From contig BRYA01001198.1 in NCBI GenBank assembly GCA_030267965.1, forward strand, positions 1 to 10,154: a DNA stretch of 10,154 nucleotides, read 5' to 3'. This DNA is from Triparma columacea. Its lineage: Eukaryota > Sar > Bolidophyceae > Parmales > Triparmaceae. A model generated the notes under the pieces. It did not search any database. It was given only the letters and a program-made list of their open reading frames with translations, and was not told the DNA's origin. A program made the position numbers and the translations under genes. Shown piece by piece: positions 1 to 9,300 of this stretch. Position 1 is the stretch's first letter; every line of letters starts with the position of its first letter.

Positions 1-2
1 TT

Positions 3-326
3 GCGCTTGCGCCTGCGCCTACGCTTGCGCTTGCGCCTGCGCCTACGCTTGCGCTTGCGCCTGCGCCTACGCCTACGCTTGCGCCTACGCTTGCGCCTGC
101 GCCTACTCCTGCGCCTGCGCCTACGCTTGCGCTTGCGCCTGCGCCTACGCTTGCGCTTGCGCTTGCGCCTACGCTTGCGCTTGCGCCTGCGCCTACGCTT
201 GCTCCTACGCTTGCGCTTGCACCTGCGCCTACGCTTGCGCTTGCGCCTGCGCCTACGCTTGCGCTTGCGCCTGCGCCTACGCTTGCGCCTACGCTTGCGC
301 CTGCGCCTACTCCTGCGCCTGCGCCT
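3..326 (+). repeat. In-frame hexanucleotide minisatellite coding (A/T)(P/L) dipeptides
   Basis: There are 54 consecutive hexamers, almost all gcgcct, gcgctt, acgctt, acgcct or actcct, read in the gene's frame as AP, AL, TL and TP. A higher-order 24-base period TL-AL-AP-AP recurs at several places. A 48-base block (TL-AP-TL-AP-AP-TP-AP-AP) at 75-122 is repeated exactly at 279-326, which points to block duplication. The other two forward frames are also open inside the repeat but stop at 331-333 and 335-337, while frame 3 runs on into the lipid-binding domains. Nearly every unit carries CpG and uses gcg/acg codons, whereas the rest of the gene favours gca/gct and aca/act, so the tract has its own composition. 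If translated it would be an extended Pro/Ala-rich spacer. If translation starts at 327 it is 5' untranslated or promoter-proximal DNA. Confidence 0.95.
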
Positions 327-3300
327 ATGCTAAGTGATCCTCCTTCTTCTGCAAGCGGCCATCTTCCATCTCAATGTGACCCAGACAATGAGGAGCAGTA
401 CGCGCTTATCCACAATGAGATCTACGATGCTTTAGTTTTTAGAGGCGCAGTGGAAGGGCAGCTCGACCTTTCCAAGGACGACATTGTCAAGGAATTGAAG
501 CAGGGCACATTCATCCACGATTCACCTGACAAGGTGCTGAATTTCCTTCTCGAAGAGTGCGCAGTTGGAGTGTGGCACAGGCACATCCTAGATCCCCTAG
601 AGGAGGAGGGGGGCACGAGGCTAGCCTTTTGGCGACACTACCTCACGGGGGACAAGGTAGTGGAATATGTCTTCACATTAGAAACAACCCACGACCTTTA
701 CACTCAGGCCCACACCATCACATTGACGTCCGTCAGGGACAAGGATTTAACCAGTGTGGCTATGAAGAAACTTACGGACCAAGACCAAATTGGGAAGAAG
801 ACCAGCAGGAGGGCTAGACTCGAAGGAAAGCTGCATCTTGAAGCAGCTCAGTATGGGCAGACCAGGCTTGTCCTTACTGGATTGTTTCAAGCAGAAGAGA
901 CCACCTTCTCTGCTGGAAAGAAATTGGACATAAATTTCCTTTATTCCTCCCTCAAGGGTATAATTGGCGAGATTGCGAAGCACTTCCACAAACCTGGCGT
1001 TATTGATAAGAGAAGGAAAAGGCACTTTGTGGAGGAGGTTATGCCTAATTTGCCTCCACTAACAGTAGAGGAGGATAGCATGATCAATGGAAGAGTGGCA
1101 CTTGTGAGCACTACTTCTGACGCGAGGAGGTTTAGTTCCTTAAAAGAAGACGTGGAAAAATTTATTTATGTGGAGGGGGAAACAAGCAAAGTATTTGGGG
1201 TCTCATTCTGTGTCCTTGACACTTCGGCGTCATCCCTCTTGGCTGAAGTGGCAGCTATTAACACTTATGAGGAGGCTGCTGCTCACAAGAAGAAAAACGG
1301 CAACATACCAAGAAAGCTTTGGGAAATTGACGGAACAAGGAGCCAGCAGTACTCGGTAGGGAAGAAGCTGCCAACTCCACTGGCGCCAAGACTCTTTGAG
1401 GGATGGCGGTGCTGGAAGAGGGTCATGAACAGGAATGGAACAGCATCTTTTGTTTTTGCTTTTGCCCCCTTAAGTGAATACAAAGGGCAGAAGAGAAACG
1501 TACATTTCCCTGGCAAATACGAGCAGGGCACTTCAAATGGTGTTTACATTATTACAGAAATTGCCCCACGAGTCTGCTCAGTCCTACGCGTGCAGCACGC
1601 TGACCTCAACAGTTCCCTTCCTATGACTATCCTCAAGTCTTTCGCAAAGAAACAAATGCATTGGGCCAATGAGGCACAGGAGAAGTTCAAGAGGAACGGA
1701 GAAGAGGTTGATGCTGAGATCAGGGGGGTTCTGGTGGAGAGGATGAGGGAGGGTGTTGAGTTGGAGGAGGACCAGAGGAAGGTTTTTGGGGAGTTGAAGG
1801 AGCTCTTTGGTGGGGAGGGGGAAGGAGGGAAGGATCATGGGTGGAACTCTCTCCACACACCCTACGAGGGAGTGATAATGTCAATGAAGTATAAACAGCA
1901 GAAGAAGGGAATGAGGAGTATTGCACTTGGACGTGCTGAAGGGCAAGCGGACTGCACAGCAGATGAGGCAGCTGCTTGGTACTTTGAGTACTGTGGCAGG
2001 GAGAGGAAAAGAAACGCTCTTGAATCTGGCGATCTTGCCCGGATTGAAATTGGACAGGCGGAGGGCAAGGTCAATGAGAAGATCTTTGCAACCGTTAAAA
2101 ATATGCCTTCCCCTCTGAGAAACAGGGAATTTGTCGGTAGGTCAACGATATTTTCAAATACAGAAAAAAATTGTGTCCAGGTATTCGTAACGCCGGTCAA
2201 ACATATTGTAGACTATGGAGGAACATTCAAGAACATCGTGAGAGGTAAGGTAACTGCAATCTTCACTGCTAGAAATATAGCAAAACTTGGAGAGGTGGCA
2301 CGGTGTCAAATAGTTTTACAGCAAAGAGTTGATGCTGGAGGCTTTGTACCACCACTGGTGGTTGATCGAAAGATTCCACAATCTCTGAAGCTTGTTAGTG
2401 ATATTCAGCAGATATTTGCACAAGATGATGCGGTAGATAATGCTGCACTGGCCTCTCTTGCCAACATCATCAAGAATGAAATCCAAGATTATACAGATGG
2501 GGAGAAGGTCGCAATCAGGAAAGGGAAAGAGTTTTATGAAAAGTGCAAGCAGGAGGAGAACTTTGATGATTTGAAGAGTCCTGATGTGAGGGTCAAGATG
2601 AAGCTAGTTCATGTTGATGGAGCAAGCAGTGGGACTGGTTATGCAACTACTGTGGTAGCTGCTAGTGTTGAGGATTGTGCTGCCTTTGAGTACTCTAGCC
2701 TCTACAGCAGAGGTTGGAAGAACTTGGCTTCACAGTCAGGTTTTTCTCAACTTAAGACAAGGTTTGTAAACAACCACACTCTCTACTACATAACAACAAG
2801 GAACTTAGGATTCCCAGGACTTAATCCTCGTGATGGGAGGAGTAAAATTACCTGGTTCAAGCAAGAGGATGGCAAAGTTATCATTGATGTTGCAGATACA
2901 GACGAACTTCAGGTAGACTTTCCAATGAAGGCTGGGAATGTTTTAGGGAAGGCACACACAGTATGGGTATTTGAGCCCCTTGACCCTATTGGAGGTGTGC
3001 CACAAACATCAGTGACTTTTACAACAAAGGTAGAGCTTGGTGGTGTTTTCTACTCTTCCATCATGAACAAGATTGCACCAAGGTTTCTTGCACAAGTCTC
3101 AGACTTGAGGAAGAAGTTTGACAGGAGTAAGGAATTAGACAAAGCAAGCAGGAAAAAACTAGTTGAAAAGATGAAGGAACTTGCTACCGTTGCAAGTGAG
3201 ACTGTTGCCAAAAGGCTTGAGGTGGTCAAGGGGGCTAAGAAGATAAAGGGGAAAAACACTTGGGTGAAAGCTCAAGGGGAAAAGGGGCAGGGAAAAAGTG

Positions 3301-6300
3301 TTGTAACTGTGAGAGCAGGTCTTGAGGAAACAGCAGCTTTCTTCTGGGATGTTACTAGCCATTTTTGTTTAGAAAAGGGAATTATCGTCGAGATTTTAAG
3401 GAGAGAAGGATTTGAGATGGTTGTGAAGAGACTAGAAAGGTTAGAAAGTAAGCATGGGGGAATTCACCATACCCGGGAATTCTTGTCCAAGATGAAGCTT
3501 GTGAGGGTCGATGATGACATTCTTATTATGACAGTTGAGCCTAAAGAGGGAGAGGAAGAGGTGCAAAGAAGAAGCTCAAGAAAGCGTTCTTCATTAAAAT
3601 CAACTACCAAGGCGCTTGAGTCTACTACTGTGAGGTTCACAAAGGTTGGAGAGAAAGACACAAAGGTAGAATTAGTGACAAATTTGTCTCTGGGAGGAAA
3701 TGTGAGCAAGGGTGCAACCACTGAAGTGTTGAAGAAGCATCTATCTCAGGCCAATGAAGCAAATTTCTGCTTCAACAACCTGCAAAGCTCTTCTGAGATG
3801 ATAGAAGAAGACGGAAAGGTTGCGGCAGAGGAGTTGATGATGAGGATGAAGGAGAGGGAGAAGGGAGAGACAAAAGCAAAAGCTGTGAAAGATTTCATTG
3901 CTGCAAACAATGCACTAAGGGAGCTTGTTGAGAAGTACAGTTTCATGCAACCCTTATTGTGCGCAGTTGTCAAGAACGCGCTTCGGCCAATGGTGAAGGT
4001 ACGGGGAAAGGCTGAATACTTGGAGGAAAAGGAGGGAAGGGATATTGGTTCAAGTTTGGCCATAACGCTAGCAACAACTCTAACTGCAACTCATGGGGTG
4101 GATGAGTGGGCGCATCAGTATCCTGCTGTGCGGCAGCTTATGAATGAGTATAGTTGGCTGAGGCCACTGTTCGAGTCAATAGGATACACGCTGGTGGGGG
4201 AAGTAAGGTGGGGTGTCAAGGCTAGGGTGATTGTTGGGGCTGCAACAAGCATGCTGGACTTGCTGACTGACATCTATGTTACACTCATGTTTAGGAGAGA
4301 TGATGAAAAACAAGGGTACTTTCAGGCTTCACTGGCAAGTTTAGCAGTGTCAATGGGAATCCAGCTTCTTTTCGTTTGGGGGAATAACAAAAAGTTGGGG
4401 ATGAAGAAAGTGCTGAGGGAATGGTTTCCGGTGTTGATTGGTTTCAAACCAGCGTTGGACGCATTTAGAATTGCCACAGGAGAGAAACAAGAGGTTGGAC
4501 ACGCTGTTGATCCAATGTTTGAAATGACAGCTATGAAATTGATTGAGATGTTTGCAGAAGCAATCCCTGCAGTGATTATTCAACTAATGGCCATTGCAAC
4601 AACAAAGCAGGAGAAAGACATTGCTAATTCAGCATGGATTTCACTGGTAGTTTCACTTCTTTCTACAGGGTTTATTTCAGCTACAATCAGTTATGACTGG
4701 GACACAAACCCAGAAAATCGACAACAAACACCAGACTTCTACGGCTATGTGCCTGCACTGGCCAGCAAGAGGACAACAGTGTTTTCTACAATGATTTTAG
4801 TGTCATCAGGGTTGCTGTTGATCAGATGTACAACAATTGTACTGTTGGGCCTTTTGGGGAAGCAATGGGCCTTTGCCTACATTGGGGCAGACCTTGGTCT
4901 ATACTTAGCTATAAAGACTTTGAGAGGCGACTTTTGGTATTGGGTACCGGCTGGAGGCTATGTTGAAGTTTTGATGAGCACGCTAGTAAGAGTCATTGTT
5001 AAGATTGTATCAGACTTCACCTCAATCATTCATTTTAGACACCCTAATGAGGTTGGAGGGGCTAACTGGGCGTTTGGTTTGGTTATGACAATGGGGAGTC
5101 TTCCATTTGCAATAATGGCAGCTGAGCATCTAGAAGGTACAAAGAGAGGGGTACAGATAGCATGGACAGTTTTGTGGTACGTTATACCTTTTACTGTCAT
5201 TTCCTTTATTATCTTCTTCCTTAACATTGAAAGACAATATTGGAGCACCTTCTTCAGTTTACTGAGAGGAAAGGACTTAACAGTTAAAAACTTCAGAGAG
5301 GGCTCAGAAGCTACTAAAGCAAAGTACTCATTCAAGTACTCAAAACACCACTGGAAGTCAATTGAAGAGGAAGTGCGAGGCTGGGTTGAGGCCAACTGGG
5401 AGAGGTGGCAAGAAGAAGAGCCAAAGTGGTTAGATGAGGCAATAAGAGCAAGGATACCATTAGAATATATCCCTACTGCCACAGCTAGGCAGCAAGAGAA
5501 AGAGAGAAGAGGCGTAATTGTAGAGGCCCTCACAGAATACAAAGGTACCAAAAAGGTGAAACTCACAGAAGCATTCCAAGAGAAAACGGAGCTTAATCCT
5601 GCAAATGGATTAAGTGAAGAGAACGCTAAGCCCAAAAATCCTGAGCTCAGGAGACAAGAGATAGCCAAACTCAAGACAGCAGTCCTCAAAAGGGGAGTCA
5701 ACAAAAAGAAGACCAACGAAACCACCACAAGAATAATGTTGAAATTAGAGGACAGAGGTTCAGTTCTGGGCATTCTTGACCTCTCCAAGACTACACAGCA
5801 AAGTAAGACTGAGGTTGGACTGGTGGTTCACAGCCACGCAAGAGATGTTCTTAACTTCATCTTAAGTGACAAACATGAGGGAGAATTCAAAAGGCAGACT
5901 GTCCAAAAAACAGACGAAGATGAAAGAATTGTCTATTGGGAGACATCAAGTAGGAAAGGAACAGTAAGATTCCTCATCAAACTGAAAGTGTCTGGCAGCA
6001 TGGACTCCTCTACTTACACCATTAAATTGAGTCCAGTCACCCAAGACTCAGAGAGAGCAAAAGTTGAAGAAATCTCGTGTGATAAAGGGATACTTGATGG
6101 ACACCTTAGATTAGACACATTTGAATTTGGTCAAACAGCTATCAGTTTCTCAGGGTTGGTTGGCGTGGACGAAATAGAGACAAAACAAGCCCCCATTAAG
6201 AACCTGACTACGGGCTTTACAAGTATAGGCAAACAAATAAGTGGCGGCAACACTTACTCCCCAGGTGTAAAAGTAAACAAAAAGAGAATGTCTAGGGACC

Positions 6301-9300
6301 AGATCTCTACTTCCTTCAAGAACCTTTTCAGTAAAGTCGAGGAGCATTTCAACAAGTTTGATACAATTGATGAGAGAAAGAAAAGGCACTTTGTGGATGA
6401 TATCATGCCAAGTCCACCTCCCCTGACAGTAGAGGAGGAAAACATGCTGGAAGGAGTTCGAGGGTTGGAGAACGAGCTCTATGAGAAGGGAAAAAGAGTC
6501 AAGGGAACATTGAAGGAGGACATTGACAAGTTCCTGTGGAGAGAGGGGGAAAAGTTGTGGGGAGCCTTTGGGGTCACTGTGGACAAGTCAGCAGAGGGTA
6601 TGCTGGCTGAAATATATGAAAGAGACTCTTACCAACACTCAAAAAGGCACAAAGAAATAGAAGGCGACTTGGCAAGAGTTATAAGAAAAAATGTAGGGGA
6701 AAGCCGCAGCTACCACTATCACGTTGGCGTTGCTCTACCTAGACCAGCTAAAGATCGACTGTTTGAGAATTGGTTTGTTTGGAAGGAGGTCAAACTTGAG
6801 AATGGCCAGACTTCATACATGCTAGGTTTTGTGCCTCTGACAGAGTACCCAGGAGGAGGCTTCAAAAACCTCAGTAAGGAAGGATTTGTGCTAGCAGAGT
6901 CTACAGGTGTCTACTTCTTCAACAAGATTGCTCCAAATGTCTGTAGGGTGACACGTATTCAGACTGGCGATCTTCATTTCAAAGTCCTTCAAAAGACACT
7001 CATGGACAAAGCAATTGACTACCTTGCAAAGAATGAGCTTGTTGAGGCCAACAAATTGCAGGAGAAGTTCAGGAGGAACGGAAAGGAGGTTGATGCTGAA
7101 ATCAGGGGGGCCTTGGTGGAGAGGATGAGGGAGGGGGTTGAGTCGGAGGAGGACCAGAAGAAGGTGTTTGGGGAGTTGGAGAAGCTCTTTGGTGGGGAGA
7201 GGGAAGGAGAGTGGAGGCCTTTAAAGTCACCTTACGAGGGAGTGAAGATGAAGATCAAATATAGACAACAGTTGAAGGGAGAGAAGAGCATTGCACTTGG
7301 CAGAGCTCTTGGTGAAGCAGACTGTACTGCAGAAGAAGCTGCTGCTTGGTACTTTGATTATTGCAGCAGGGAGAGGATGGCTGTTGACAGGGAGGAAGGG
7401 AATCTGGCTAGACTAGAGATACAAACATACAAGGGTAAACCCAACGAGAAAGTGATTGCGACCATAAAGAAATTACCAAAGCTCATTAGCAATCGAGAGT
7501 TTGTCAACAAACTAATACTGAGAAAGGACACACACGAATCCATTTCCGTTGCTGTCTGGCCTCTGAAAGATGAGGTTGATTATGGTGGGAGTGCTGGGAC
7601 ATTCGTAAGAGGAACAACACAAGCCATGTTTATCGCAACTAACATTGAAAATGTTAGTGGAGTTCCTCAGTGCAAGATTGAGCTACTACAACATGCTGAT
7701 GCAGCAGGCCACTTACCTAAATCTCTTGTTGAAAAAAAGATACCAAACGCCCTGGGTGCAGTTGCTGACTTAAGAACATATTTCAATAAAGATGAAGAGG
7801 TTGATAAAGCTGCACTGGCCTCTCTTGCCAACGTCATCAAGAATGAGCCCCAACATTATACAGATGAGGAGAAGGGGGCAATCAGGAAAGGGAATGAGTT
7901 TTATGAGAAGTGCAAGGAGGATGAGAACTTTGATGATTTGAAGAGTCCCGATGAGAGGGTCAAGATGAAGCTAGTTCATGTTGATGGGGCAAGCAGTGCG
8001 ACTGGATTCGCGACTACTTTAGTTGATGCTAGTGTAGAGGAGTGTGCAGCAAATGTAATAGTCGGTCTAGACAGCAGGGAGAAGGTTAAGAAAGCTAAGA
8101 AGAAGGCAATAACCTTCTTTAAAGTCATCAAAGTAAATTCCCACACCAACGACTACGTAACAACAAGGGGACTCGGTCTTTCTGGATCGGTTCCACGTGA
8201 TTTTCGGAGTAAAATTACCTGGTGCAAGCAAGAGGACGGCAAAGTTATCATTGATGTCACAGATACAGAGGATCTTCAGGTAGAATTTCCAGTGAAGGCT
8301 GGGAATGTTTTAGGGAAGGCACACACAGTATGGGTATTTAAGCCCCTTCACACTGTTGGAGATGTGCCACAAACATCAGTGACTTTAACAACAAATGTAG
8401 ACCTTGACGGTATTTTTGGTGTTTTCTACTCTTCGATCACGAACAAAATTGTACCAAGGTTTCTCGCACAAGTCTCTAATTTAAGGAAGAAGTTTGACAG
8501 AAGCAGAGACATTGATGCTTCAACAAGGATCCAGATAATAAGTGGAATAGGTGAAATCAAAGAAATGTCCACTGAGACATTTGATGCACATTTCCTAGAG
8601 CTTGAATGCCAACAAAAGGTTGAAGGTGCATTTCCCCTGTCAGATACCTGGATTAAGGTGGAAGATAAGGGAAAGGGATGGGGAAAGACAACAGTGACAG
8701 TTAGAGCTGGTTTGGCGGAAGCTGCTGCCTACTTCTGGGACTTTGAGAGCAGAGTCCATCAAGAAACAACAGGAGATAATGAGAGGGTTGTTGAGGAGAA
8801 GAAGGGGACATGGGAAGTGGTTGTGAGGAGAAGGCAGAAGTTGGAATCACAACTTGGTGTCAAGAATGGAGATAGGGAGTTCTGGAATGTGATGAAGCTG
8901 CACAAAGTGGATGAAAATACTATTGTGATTATAATGAAGCCAATAAAGGAGAACATGGAGGATAGTGATGCTTTGAGCAACACTCAGAGAGGTACTGCAC
9001 AAAGGGCATATGAAGAAGTCGCAATAATGTTCACAAAAAGGGGAGAGAAGACAACCAAGGTAGAATTTGTCACCAAGGTAGAGCTTGGTAGCTCTGTGAG
9101 AGTGGAGGCAACAAGATCAACTCTGGAGAGGCACCTAGATGAGGCTGCTGAGGCACAACGCTACTTTATTGACCTTGTCCCTTTAATGGAGATGTCTAAG
9201 CAAGTTGGGGAGGCCTTGGGTGCTGATTTAGTTTGGGATGGAGGACAACTTGGAGGAGCACACTCAAGGAAGGACAGAGAGAGACATGTTCAGGAGGTTT

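Larger units (their letters stand above)
429..5480 (+). repeat. Tandem cassette, unit 1 (modules A-E, XK-like block, tail)
   Basis: First copy of a roughly 5.4 kb protein-coding cassette. Landmarks shared with unit 2 are the KRHFV linker (1020 vs 6384), YEGV at the head of module C (1863 vs 7233), KMKLVHVDGAS (2595 vs 7962), VRAGL (3309 vs 8700), LDLLTD/FDLLTD (4254 vs 9657) and the E-x3-E-x2-P helix (4545 vs 9945). Offsets rise slowly from 5364 to 5403 through small in-frame indels. All modules are in the same order, so a whole multi-domain gene or cassette was duplicated in frame. Confidence 0.93.

Noticed and set aside
3..326. CRISPR array or transposon terminal repeat
   Set aside because: The units are contiguous hexamers with no spacers, no inverted ends and no transposase or Cas gene nearby.
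1..333. Leu-Arg dipeptide repeat protein in frame 1
   Set aside because: It is the hexamer repeat read in the wrong frame. It stops at 331-333 with no domain, while frame 3 continues for more than 3000 codons.
3555..3600. Nuclear localisation signal in the RRSSRKRSS stretch
   Set aside because: The stretch is basic, but it sits inside a strand-rich domain of a multi-pass membrane protein and is absent from unit 2, so a surface loop is more likely.
429..5480. Assembly artefact producing two copies
   Set aside because: The units differ throughout, from 90% identity to barely alignable DNA, with in-frame indels only. A collapsed or duplicated assembly would give near-identical copies.
5481..5740. 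Intergenic region with a second gene starting at ATG 5736
   Set aside because: No stop codon, poly(A) signal or promoter could be seen, and the frame is maintained across the join. Kept as an ancestral possibility only.
5030..5788. 252-codon open frame on the minus strand with hydrophobic stretches
   Set aside because: It lies antisense to the last membrane helices, tail, linker and the start of module A'. Its hydrophobic runs mirror the coding strand composition, it shows no recognisable domain, and unit 2 offers no supporting conserved counterpart.
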